NCBI RefSeq assembly: GCF_002741035.1
Contig: NZ_CP016808.1
Span: 2,005,001 to 2,069,000 of the forward strand
Direction: 5' to 3'
Length of the DNA stretch: 64,000 nucleotides
Origin: Paenibacillus sp. BIHB 4019
GTDB taxonomy: Bacteria; Bacillota; Bacilli; Paenibacillales; Paenibacillaceae
The translations under genes were made by a program, and so were the position numbers. Of this stretch, positions 57,096 through 64,000 are shown piece after piece. The stretch's first letter is position 1, and each line of letters begins with the position of its first letter. The notes below the pieces were generated by a model. The model saw only the letters and a program-made list of their open reading frames with translations. It was not told where the DNA came from and searched no databases.

Positions 57096-58271
57096 TTATG
57101 CAGCAGCTTTCACCGTAGTATTTTCCGGCACTTCCAGCGCTCCGTAAGTAGTGAACCATTTTTGCATAGTTGGGAAATCGCTTGTGTAAGTCAGAGTCAG
57201 CATAAGCAGAATACGAGCGTGAGACGCATTCAAATTATCCCCTGCCAAAATCCCATCGCTGCCGCCGTAAATGTTGCCCGATCCGGTTCTTGTCGTTGTT
57301 ACAAAAACAACGCCCTTCTCAATCGCCTTCGTACGCTCTTCTCTCATTGCAGCGGAAATGCCGCCAGCTCCTGTACCCGCTGTTACAATCCCTTTTGCCC
57401 CGCCGTCTACGAAGCCTTTAATCGCCTCGCCGCCAGCTCCTTGATACGAATAAGCAATTTCAACCTTCGAGAAGCCGGCCTTCGGCAGCTTGGACAGATC
57501 AAACGGCGTCACCCACTCTGCATCGGTTTTCAGCGCTCTTGTCGGCACGCGGTAAATTTGAATAATTGATTCATCAATGTAGCCCAGCGGGCCAAATCCT
57601 GGCGACTCGAATGTATCAAGACGCAGCGCGTTTGTTTTCGTCACTTCGCGCACAGCATGAATCTCATCATTCAGCATGAGCACGGTGCCGAATTTCTTCG
57701 TCTTGCCGCTTGCTGCCAGCTTGATCGCATTAAACAAGTTCGCCGGAGCATCGCTTCCGATTACTGTCCATGGACGCATAGAGCCTGTAATAACAACCGG
57801 CTTCGAGCTGCGAACCGTAAGATCGAGGAAATAACCGATCTCCTCCATCGTATCTGTACCCGTCGTAACGACTACACCGTCATATTTCTTCAACGCTGCA
57901 TCCACTGTCATCGACAGGCTTGCCAAGTCGTCCATCAGATAAGCCGATGAGCCTTTGTTGCCAAATTGCACAGTCTCAACGTCCGCCATCTTATCCAGAT
58001 TCGGCAGGCTCTTCACCATATCTTTAATTAAAAGCGTACCCGCACGGTACGTTTGAAAGCTTGTCTCATCCGTTGATTGTCCAGCAATCGTGCCGCCTGT
58101 ACCAATAACCAGAATGTTAGGGAGCTTCGATTTCTGGAAGGAAGCAGGCACCTCAGGGAAAGCAATTGCCTGGATAGCAGCCTCAGCGGCTCCTACAGGA
58201 GAAATAAATGTTACGAGTGCGATAATGGCAGAAAGCGAAAAAACAGTCATCCTTTTAATAGACAGCATCAT
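57096..58271 (-). CDS. Secreted L-asparaginase, copy 1
   Basis: Hydrolyses asparagine to aspartate and ammonia outside the membrane. 391 residues from MMLSIKRMTV (GGAGGG upstream, in line with copy 2). Signal peptide to about residue 29, then the type II asparaginase fold: first catalytic Thr in GTGGTIAG (Thr61), second motif TGTD (137-140), and ITGSMRPW. Copy 2 differs at only 8 positions by direct comparison. A perfect GlnR/TnrA-like box lies upstream. Confidence 0.94.
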   Translation of the reverse strand: MMLSIKRMTVFSLSAIIALVTFISPVGAAEAAIQAIAFPEVPASFQKSKLPNILVIGTGGTIAGQSTDETSFQTYRAGTLLIKDMVKSLPNLDKMADVETVQFGNKGSSAYLMDDLASLSMTVDAALKKYDGVVVTTGTDTMEEIGYFLDLTVRSSKPVVITGSMRPWTVIGSDAPANLFNAIKLAASGKTKKFGTVLMLNDEIHAVREVTKTNALRLDTFESPGFGPLGYIDESIIQIYRVPTRALKTDAEWVTPFDLSKLPKAGFSKVEIAYSYQGAGGEAIKGFVDGGAKGIVTAGTGAGGISAAMREERTKAIEKGVVFVTTTRTGSGNIYGGSDGILAGDNLNASHARILLMLTLTYTSDFPTMQKWFTTYGALEVPENTTVKAAA

Positions 58272-58307
58272 CTTGGTTCCCTCCACTTAACTATAATATA
58301 ATCTCTA

Positions 58308-58379
58308 TTGCGTTATATTATCTCACACAATTAAATCAAACAAGTGACTTTATACCTAGTTATGTAAGAATAGCTGACA
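58308..58379 (-). promoter_or_regulatory. Putative nitrogen-regulated promoter of asparaginase copy 1
   Basis: Box TGTAAGAATAGCTGACA (58363-58379) fits TGTNA-N7-TNACA exactly. A weaker box (58311-58327, last base mismatched on the minus strand) overlaps the likely -10 TAATAT (58320-58315); a possible -35 is TTGTTT (58343-58338). Confidence 0.5.
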
Positions 58380-58410
58380 TTAATTTAATAATGGTGTGAA
58401 GTCTTCCGCT

Positions 58411-58438
58411 AAACAATCCAACCGCAAGATCGCCTTGT
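58411..58438 (+). pseudogene. Fragment of the tetR 5' end left at a duplication junction
   Basis: 28 nt that match the beginning of the tetR gene (59939-59966) at 27 positions. It lies upstream of asparaginase copy 1, where no tetR gene follows. It marks the edge of a tandem duplication. Confidence 0.75.
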
Positions 58439-58446
58439 CCCGCCCC

Positions 58447-58566
58447 TTATATTTCTAAAAAAAACAAAAGCCCGGGAGATTGTGATCTCCCAGGCTTTCA
58501 TCCTTCCGTGTTATACAGCGGTTGCCGCCAGCTCTCAATGGATGCACGCTTACCGTACGCCGTCTC
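58447..58566 (-). pseudogene. Truncated guanidine-I riboswitch (3' half only)
   Basis: Matches the transporter riboswitch from the A-run and terminator through ACACGGAAGG to GAGACGGCG, then stops and is joined directly to the stop codon of asparaginase copy 2. The 5' half with CTAGGGTTCCG is missing, so it cannot form the aptamer. The terminator hairpin is intact and probably ends the copy 2 transcript. Confidence 0.85.
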
Positions 58567-59742
58567 TTATGCAGCAGCTTTCACCGTAGTATTTTCCGGC
58601 ACTTCCAGCGCTCCGTAAGTAGCGAACCATTTTTGCATAGTCGGGAAATCGCTTGTGTAAGTCAGAGTCAGCATAAGCAGAATACGAGCGTGAGCCGCAT
58701 TCAAATTATCCCCTGCCAAAATCCCATCGCTGCCGCCGTAAATATTGCCCGATCCGGTTCTTGTCGTTGTTACAAAAACAACGCCCTTCTCAATCGCCTT
58801 CGTACGCTCTTCTCTCATTGCAGCGGAAATACCGCCAGCTCCTGTACCCGCTGTAACAATCCCTTTTGCCCCGCCGTCTACGAAGCCTTTAATCGCCTCG
58901 CCGCCAGCTCCTTGATACGAATAAGCAATTTCAACCTTCGAGAAGCCGGCCTTCGGCAGCTTGGACAGATCAAACGGCGTCACCCACTCTGCATCGGTTT
59001 TCAGCGCTCTTGTCGGCACGCGGTAAATTTGAATAATTGATTCATCAATGTAGCCCAGCGGGCCAAATCCTGGCGATTCAAATGTGTCGAGACGCATTGC
59101 ATTTGCTTTCGTCACTTCGCGCACAGCATGAATCTCATCATTCAGCATGAGCACGGTGCCGAATTTCTCCGTCTTGCCGCTTGCTGCCAGCTTGATCGCA
59201 TTAAACAGGTTCGCTGGAGCATCGCTTCCGATTACTGTCCATGGACGCATAGAGCCTGTAATGACAACCGGCTTCGAGCTGCGAACTGTAAGATCGAGGA
59301 AATAACCGATTTCCTCCATCGTATCTGTACCTGTCGTAACGACTACACCGTCATATTTCTTCAACGCTGCATCCACTGTCATCGACAGGCTTGCCAAGTC
59401 ATCCATCAGATAAGCCGATGAGTCTTTGTTGCCAAACTGCACAGTCTCAACGTCTGCCATCTTATCCAGATTCGGCAGGCTTTTCACCATGTCTTTAATT
59501 AACAGCGTACCCGCACGGTACGTTTGAAAGCTTGTCTCATCCGTTGATTGTCCAGCAATCGTGCCGCCTGTACCAATAACCAGAATGTTAGGGAGCTTCG
59601 ATTTTTGAAAGGAAGCAGGCACCTCAGGGAAAGCAATTGCCTGAATAGCAGCCTCAGCGGCCCCTGCTGGAGAAATGAATGTTACGAGTGCAACAATGGC
59701 AGAAAGCGAAAAAACAGTCATCCTTTTAATAGATAGCATCAT
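58567..59742 (-). CDS. Secreted L-asparaginase, copy 2
   Basis: 391 residues, same domain layout, signal peptide and catalytic motifs as copy 1 (GTGGTIAG, TGTD). The differences are conservative (for example G/D after FGNK, T/A before NA(L/M)RLD). Start ATG 59742 after GGAGGG. The upstream nitrogen box of copy 1 is degraded here (TATAAGAGTAACTAGCA), so the two copies may be expressed under different conditions. Confidence 0.94.
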   Translation of the reverse strand: MMLSIKRMTVFSLSAIVALVTFISPAGAAEAAIQAIAFPEVPASFQKSKLPNILVIGTGGTIAGQSTDETSFQTYRAGTLLIKDMVKSLPNLDKMADVETVQFGNKDSSAYLMDDLASLSMTVDAALKKYDGVVVTTGTDTMEEIGYFLDLTVRSSKPVVITGSMRPWTVIGSDAPANLFNAIKLAASGKTEKFGTVLMLNDEIHAVREVTKANAMRLDTFESPGFGPLGYIDESIIQIYRVPTRALKTDAEWVTPFDLSKLPKAGFSKVEIAYSYQGAGGEAIKGFVDGGAKGIVTAGTGAGGISAAMREERTKAIEKGVVFVTTTRTGSGNIYGGSDGILAGDNLNAAHARILLMLTLTYTSDFPTMQKWFATYGALEVPENTTVKAAA

Positions 59743-59894
59743 ATCGAATCCCTCCAGTTAACTATAACGCAGTCATTATTGTATTATACTACCTCATATG
59801 TATATATTTAACAAGATATTTTATAAGAGTAACTAGCATTCATTTTATGATAATGTCATAGGTTCTATTGAAGCAGCCTGTACCTGTGCAAGCA

Positions 59895-59927
59895 TTGACA
59901 AAATAATTTTAGTGCTATACAGTACTA
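59895..59927 (+). promoter_or_regulatory. tetR promoter with overlapping operator
   Basis: TTGACA (59895-59900), 17-nt spacer, TACAGT (59918-59923). The near-palindrome TAGTGCTATACAGTACTA (59910-59927) covers the -10. The predicted start falls at or next to the ATG at 59930. Confidence 0.7.
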
Positions 59928-59929
59928 AT

Positions 59930-60505
59930 ATGAAAACAAAACAATCCAACCGCGAGATCGCCTTGTATACGGCCCAACAGTTATTTTTGAGCAAAGGTTA
60001 TTTGGTTACGAGCATGGATGACATCGTTGCCGCCAGCAAAGTGTCCAAAACGAATATCTATTATTATTTCAAAAGCAAAGAAGAGCTGCTATCCGCCATT
60101 ATTGAACGGATGATCAGCCAATATGAAAGCTTATTCCAGCACATTGGCAGGCAGACTGACGTCCCTGTACTTACGCGTCTGGATAAATTAGTCCAGCTTT
60201 TGACCGAGCAGGATGCACGCTGCCTTGGCGGCTGCCCATTTCTGACCCTCTATACGCAGGCGCCGCTGGAGAACGGACCATTCCGCGAGCAGTTTCGCCG
60301 TTTTTTCCAAAGCCAGCTTTCCTTTATTGAGCAATTGCTGCATGAAGGCATAGCGCGCCAAGAGCTCAAGTCCGACCTGCCAGTCGAACCAACCGCCGCG
60401 CTCATGCTGTCTACGATTGAGGGAGCGTTATTTTTGCAGCATGCCAGCCAGAATCCAAATACCGTTCAACATGCGTTTCATGCTTTAGCAGCCTTGCTAA
60501 AGTAA
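59930..60505 (+). CDS. TetR-family transcriptional regulator
   Basis: 191 residues. N-terminal HTH: REIALYTAQQLFLSKGYLVTSMDDIVAASKVSKTNIYYYFKSKEELL. The C-terminal ligand domain contains CLGGCPFL, where two Cys could sense thiol-reactive or oxidising ligands, as in NemR-like proteins (inference). No ribosome site precedes ATG 59930, and the promoter places transcription at this codon, so the mRNA may be leaderless; a GTG at 59912 lies in the operator. It probably represses itself and the next gene. Confidence 0.88.
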   Translation: MKTKQSNREIALYTAQQLFLSKGYLVTSMDDIVAASKVSKTNIYYYFKSKEELLSAIIERMISQYESLFQHIGRQTDVPVLTRLDKLVQLLTEQDARCLGGCPFLTLYTQAPLENGPFREQFRRFFQSQLSFIEQLLHEGIARQELKSDLPVEPTAALMLSTIEGALFLQHASQNPNTVQHAFHALAALLK

Positions 60506-60510
60506 TTTTT

Positions 60511-60539
60511 TTGAACATTTTAGTACTGTATAGTACTAT
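60511..60539 (+). promoter_or_regulatory. Promoter and operator of the SDR-hydrolase gene
   Basis: TTGAAC (60511-60516), 17-nt spacer, TACTAT (60534-60539). TAGTACTGTATAGTACTA (60521-60538) is the same operator as before tetR, in reverse orientation, with one changed base. It overlaps spacer and -10, as expected for repression. Confidence 0.72.
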
Positions 60540-60599
60540 TTCTTGGGAAGATGATTCCCTTTTAACTAATAAAATGATTGAAACAGAAGGAGCAAGCAT

Positions 60600-62444
60600 A
60601 TGGCACATTTATTCGTTACGGGCGGTACAGGATTTATTGGACAACGATTGATACAGACCCTTGCACAAACCAAACAGCACATAACCGTTCTCGTTCGTTC
60701 TTTAAACAGATATGAGCAGCTTTTGGACAAGCTGAACCTTCAGCATAACGAGTACATCAAACCGGTATGCGGTGATTTGACGCGGCCTTTGTTGGGTTTG
60801 AATGAAGAGGATTTGGCGCGAGTGAAAACGGCAGAAGTCATTATTCATGCGGGAGGCCCTATGGATATCAGGCTGAGCGACGAGCAGGCAAAGCAGGTGT
60901 TTTTACAAGCCTCGCAGCATATGGCAGATATAGCCTCACTTATTCATGCGGAGACGACGCTGCGCCATTTTATCCATTTGGTCGGCTTTAAAAGCCCCTT
61001 CCGCAATGAGGATCTATCGCAAAAAGAGCAGGCTATTGCGTCTCTCAACCATGAGCCGCCATACGAACAGGCCAAGTTCCTCGCCGACCTGCACATGCGG
61101 GAGCAAAGCGCAAAGCAAGGCTACCCCCTGTCCGTCGTTCACCCCGGCGTCGTCATTGGCGATTCCGCAACAGGAGAGACGGAGCAGCTCGGCGGTCTGG
61201 GCCTGTTAGTTGATGCTGCACGCCGAAAGTTGATGGCGCTTGTGCCGGGAGGCGAGAAATATTGGCTGCCCCTGTTCCATCTTGATCACGCCGCAGCCTT
61301 TATCGCCGCGCTTGCCCAAGAAAAGCATCCCATCAGCCAAACGTATTATTTGCTGCAAGCAAAGGAAGACAGCCCTAATATGAAGCAGCTTATTACAACG
61401 ATGGCAGAGGAGCTTCGCGTAGCAAAACCCATTGGTTCTCTGCCGCTTGGCTTCCTATCCAAGGCGCTTGGAAGCCCGCTGGGCAGCAAGCTAGGCATTC
61501 CCCAAGAATCGCTGGGCTTTGTCGTAGACGATTCTTATTCGCTCGATTCAGCCCGACATATCCAACAAAAATATGCGCTGGACTACAGGGTAACGCCGTC
61601 CGCTCTGCGCCATACGATCACTGACCTCGATTTTCGCCTCTCGCATTCAGTGACAGCACATAAAGGCTACAGGCAGAGCAAGTTAGGCAATATGACTGCA
61701 CTGCACAATAACAATAACAATAACAATAACAGCGGAAATCCGATTATTTTCATACCTGGCACCTTTAGCGGAGCGGATTGCCTAATTCCTCTGGCTAATC
61801 ATTTTCAGAATGCCCATGTATGGCTCCCCGATCTCCCCGGGTTGGGCAGAAGCCCTTATCATCATAAGTCCCAGGTAATGGACGGCCATGTGGAGAGCTT
61901 TATAGAAGCCATCGAAGCAATGGATACTCCCGTCACCTTAATCGGGCATTCTTACGGAGCGCTCCTTGCTGCCAAAATCATGGAGCGTCTGCCGGATCGA
62001 GTTGAAGCGCTCGGACTGCTGCAGCCCGTCTTCCATCCGGCACCGTCCATGTATAAACAGCGCTGGCTTACAGAAATGGCGCTCTCGCGCATGAGTGAGG
62101 CTGCGCTAGTGAAGTCGCTGATCAAGCAAAGCTGCTTCGAATCAGAGGCACAAATTCCAGCTGAATATATCCGCTATGTGCAGGAAGAGCTGCGCTCCCC
62201 GCGAGTAAGAAAGACGCTTGCCGGGCTGCTGCGCGAGCTGACCCTTCCGCAAAGCTTTCAGCTTTCGCCAAGCCAGTGGGACGAGAAGAAGGTTTTTATT
62301 TTATGGGGAGAGCAGGAGCGGAACTATGAGCTGCCTGATCGCTACCGCCATTTGCAGATGGAACTCCTTCCTTATGGGCATCATTTCCCGATCTCCCATC
62401 CGGAGCAGACCGCCCAGTTGCTGCAGCAAAGGTTCGGATATTAA
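60600..62444 (+). CDS. Fusion of NAD(P)-dependent SDR/epimerase-type domain and alpha/beta hydrolase
   Basis: 614 residues, strong AGAAGGAG site. The N-terminal extended SDR domain (1-360) has the nucleotide motif TGGTGFIGQ and catalytic YEQAK, and resembles the reductase-type NAD_binding_4 group. A linker with eight Asn residues (about 370-378) leads to an alpha/beta hydrolase (380-614) with nucleophile elbow GHSYG and a C-terminal GHHFPISHPEQ that supplies His. The fusion suggests two steps on one substrate, such as an acyl or lactone compound, but the substrate is unknown. Controlled by the adjacent TetR. Confidence 0.85.
   Translation: MAHLFVTGGTGFIGQRLIQTLAQTKQHITVLVRSLNRYEQLLDKLNLQHNEYIKPVCGDLTRPLLGLNEEDLARVKTAEVIIHAGGPMDIRLSDEQAKQVFLQASQHMADIASLIHAETTLRHFIHLVGFKSPFRNEDLSQKEQAIASLNHEPPYEQAKFLADLHMREQSAKQGYPLSVVHPGVVIGDSATGETEQLGGLGLLVDAARRKLMALVPGGEKYWLPLFHLDHAAAFIAALAQEKHPISQTYYLLQAKEDSPNMKQLITTMAEELRVAKPIGSLPLGFLSKALGSPLGSKLGIPQESLGFVVDDSYSLDSARHIQQKYALDYRVTPSALRHTITDLDFRLSHSVTAHKGYRQSKLGNMTALHNNNNNNNNSGNPIIFIPGTFSGADCLIPLANHFQNAHVWLPDLPGLGRSPYHHKSQVMDGHVESFIEAIEAMDTPVTLIGHSYGALLAAKIMERLPDRVEALGLLQPVFHPAPSMYKQRWLTEMALSRMSEAALVKSLIKQSCFESEAQIPAEYIRYVQEELRSPRVRKTLAGLLRELTLPQSFQLSPSQWDEKKVFILWGEQERNYELPDRYRHLQMELLPYGHHFPISHPEQTAQLLQQRFGY
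61707..61730 (+). repeat. Hexanucleotide microsatellite coding the Asn linker
   Basis: Four tandem AATAAC units inside the SDR-hydrolase gene. Slippage by whole units changes the linker by two Asn without breaking the frame. Confidence 0.85.
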
Positions 62445-62541
62445 GCAGCCCTACCAAGGTAATGAACAGTCTGGGTGTAATTCCCCCTCTATATTTCCGA
62501 TATAAAGGAAAATAGATTTTTTTAGGAAGGACTACTGATTC

Positions 62542-63579
62542 ATGACCACACGTACAAAAACGAATCCTTTATTTGTAACTGCCTTGTTTATTTTAGGGCC
62601 TATTTTGGTAATTGCTTGTTTTGCCTGGTTTTTGAATACAGGCTTTATCGGTGTAGGCCTCAGCGATTTTGCCAAAGCTCTCATACACAAAGAATGGGAT
62701 TCAAAAGCATTTATGATAATGAGCGAATTTCGGCTTCCAAGCGCAGTAGCCCTGACCTTGGCAGGGGCCGGCCTCGCCGCCTCGGCAGCTATTCTGCAAG
62801 GGCTCATGCGCAATCGCTTGGCTGCGCCTACGGCTTTTGGGTTGACCGAAATGTCGAGTCTTGTCCTATTTTTAGCTTGGCCGTTTATTTGGAGTGAAGA
62901 AAATCCTTCTTCTATACCCATTCTCTCAGCCGCACTCTGTATCGCCGGCTGTCTGGCAGGATGCATGATAATGTATGTATTCGTACGCCTCCTTAAAATC
63001 CCATTATCCTCCATGCAGCTTATATTTGCTGGAGCTTTTCTTGGGACAGCCGCCCATTTCACTATATTGCTTGTTCGTCTTTACGCCAATGACCGTTACG
63101 ATCTCAGCGCAGCTTTGACAGCAGTAAGCGGCGTATACATGACAGGGAAAGGCTCTTATGCCTTAGCTTCCCTCATTATTGCCGCCTTGGTCGCTGCTGT
63201 AGGGTTATCCTTCTTTATTTCTAAGCATTTTTATGGAGTGAGGCCAGCCGGAGCTGTTGTATATGGCTTATCCGCCGCAGTCGTTATTTTTATGACGGGC
63301 CTTTCTGTTTGGCTGGTTGGCCCAGTAGCCTGCATAGGCTTAATAGCATCTGCTTTGCTCAGAAAATGGTGCGGCAATGATTACCGCATCATTATTCCAG
63401 GCTCGGCCATCATTGGAGCGATTGCATTACTACTCATAAGCATTTTAAGCAAATCCGTATCGCCCCTTGGAGATATCCCGATTGCCCACACAAGCAATGC
63501 CATTGCGATTCCATTATTTATCATTATATTATGGAGGCATTATCGCAAGGCGGAGACACAGGACATAGACAGGGTATAG
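62542..63579 (+). CDS. FecCD-type ABC permease (iron-siderophore family), orphan
   Basis: 345 residues with about nine hydrophobic segments. The family core SEFRLPSAVALTLAGAGLAASAAILQGLMRNRLAAPTAFGL (shown here as a span around residues 55-95) and the C-terminal VGPVACIGLIASALLRK are visible. No ATPase, binding protein or second permease is adjacent, and no Fur-type box was recognised. It may share subunits with a siderophore system elsewhere. AGGAAGG precedes it at a rather long 11 nt. Confidence 0.82.
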   Translation: MTTRTKTNPLFVTALFILGPILVIACFAWFLNTGFIGVGLSDFAKALIHKEWDSKAFMIMSEFRLPSAVALTLAGAGLAASAAILQGLMRNRLAAPTAFGLTEMSSLVLFLAWPFIWSEENPSSIPILSAALCIAGCLAGCMIMYVFVRLLKIPLSSMQLIFAGAFLGTAAHFTILLVRLYANDRYDLSAALTAVSGVYMTGKGSYALASLIIAALVAAVGLSFFISKHFYGVRPAGAVVYGLSAAVVIFMTGLSVWLVGPVACIGLIASALLRKWCGNDYRIIIPGSAIIGAIALLLISILSKSVSPLGDIPIAHTSNAIAIPLFIIILWRHYRKAETQDIDRV

Positions 63580-63602
63580 TACGGCATTCTTCATAAAATA
63601 CA

Positions 63603-63660
63603 AAATAGGCTTACCTCTCTAAAAATCAGCTTGCGCCTTTAGAGAAGTAGGCCTTTCTTT
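63603..63660 (+). terminator. Intrinsic terminator after the FecCD-type permease
   Basis: AATAGGCTTAC and TCTCTAAA pair with TTTAGAGA and GTAGGCCTTT, followed by CTTTTTTT. Confidence 0.85.
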
Positions 63661-63724
63661 TTTTCGCTTATTATCTGCTTTGAGGCGGGGATGCCAGAAC
63701 CGGGGCAAGGGATGAATCGGGGCA

Positions 63725-64000
63725 TTAAACTGTCAAATACTTCTTGATTACGTCGTCGCTCAGCTGCGCGAGTGTTCCTTCCCATGCGATAGCGCCCTTT
63801 TCTAATATATAAAAATAATCGCCCACGCTTTTTACAAAGTCGAGGCTTTGTTCAATGAGCAAAATCGCCGTCTGGCCGTCCGCCTTAATGGAACGAATGA
63901 CCTCGCGGATATCATCCACAATGGAGGGCTGAATCCCCTCGCAAGGCTCATCGAGCAGCAGCAGCGACGGCTGCGAAGCGAGCGCTCTGGCGAAAGCGAG
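63725..64000 (-). CDS. urtE: ABC transporter ATPase, UrtE/LivF type, 3' part only
   Basis: The reading frame enters from the right edge and ends at 63725 (about 91 residues seen). Visible parts: signature end ARALASQPS, Walker B SLLLLDEPCEGIQPSIV, H-loop LLIEQSLDFV and the family end GTLAQLSDDVIKKYLTV. The EGIQPSIV segment is typical of UrtE of urea/short-amide ABC transporters. This would be the last gene of a urtABCDE operon lying to the right, which fits the nitrogen theme, but upstream genes are not in the window. Confidence 0.75.
   Translation of the reverse strand, partial: LAFARALASQPSLLLLDEPCEGIQPSIVDDIREVIRSIKADGQTAILLIEQSLDFVKSVGDYFYILEKGAIAWEGTLAQLSDDVIKKYLTV

Overview
The window looks like a chromosomal segment of a Paenibacillus-type, endospore-forming Firmicute. 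The evidence is the Bacillus-like gene order on the minus strand (spoVT ... mazG-rqcP-yabP-yabQ-divIC-yabR-spoIIE-yabS-yabT-tilS-hpt-ftsH ... coaX-hslO-PPIase-cysK-pab/fol-dusB-greA-lysS), AGGAGG-type ribosome sites, intrinsic terminators and GlnR/TnrA-type boxes. No rRNA, tRNA, CRISPR array or transposase was seen. Almost every gene from 1 to 59.7 kb is on the minus strand; the exceptions are a two-gene cassette at 41.2-42.3 kb and the 59.9-63.6 kb block.

Layout. 1-3.2 kb: a very large membrane glycosyltransferase that runs off the left edge. 3.4-12.7 kb: lysS, greA, dusB, a small HTH regulator and a complete folate/p-aminobenzoate operon (pabB-pabA-pabC-folP-folB-folK). 12.8-20.4 kb: cysK, a membrane PPIase, hslO, coaX and the NAD operon nadA-nadB-nadC. 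20.6-25.6 kb: a BMP-family nucleoside ABC importer. 26-39.4 kb: ftsH, hpt, tilS, yabT-like kinase, yabS-like VWA protein, spoIIE with a Spo0A-type promoter, yabR, divIC, yabQ, yabP, a DUF817 protein, a histidine phosphatase, rqcP and hup. 39.5-43.0 kb: mazG and spoVT, separated by a plus-strand secreted-protein/membrane-protein pair where Bacillus has spoVB.

43.5-59.8 kb is an accessory nitrogen-scavenging region. It encodes a biotin-dependent guanidine(urea) carboxylase, the two urea-amidolyase-associated proteins (carboxyguanidine deiminase subunits), allophanate hydrolase, a nitrate/taurine-type ABC transporter split between two transcription units, and two 98% identical L-asparaginases. 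Two intact guanidine-I (ykkC) riboswitches with built-in terminators precede the carboxylase operon and the transporter operon; a third, truncated copy is left between the asparaginases. Three promoters share one layout: a 17-bp TGTNA-N7-TNACA box 6 bp upstream of TTGACA-N18-(-10), and a second box just after the expected start. This predicts combined control by nitrogen status and guanidine. The end of a UrtE-like urea/amide ABC ATPase lies at the right edge. 59.9-63.6 kb (plus strand) carries a TetR regulator with two matching operators, an SDR/alpha-beta-hydrolase fusion and an orphan FecCD-type permease.

A structured intergenic repeat of about 105 bp, apparently without coding capacity, occurs about ten times. 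Its two hairpins show compensatory changes between copies, and its A-rich end often touches the U-tract of an intrinsic terminator.
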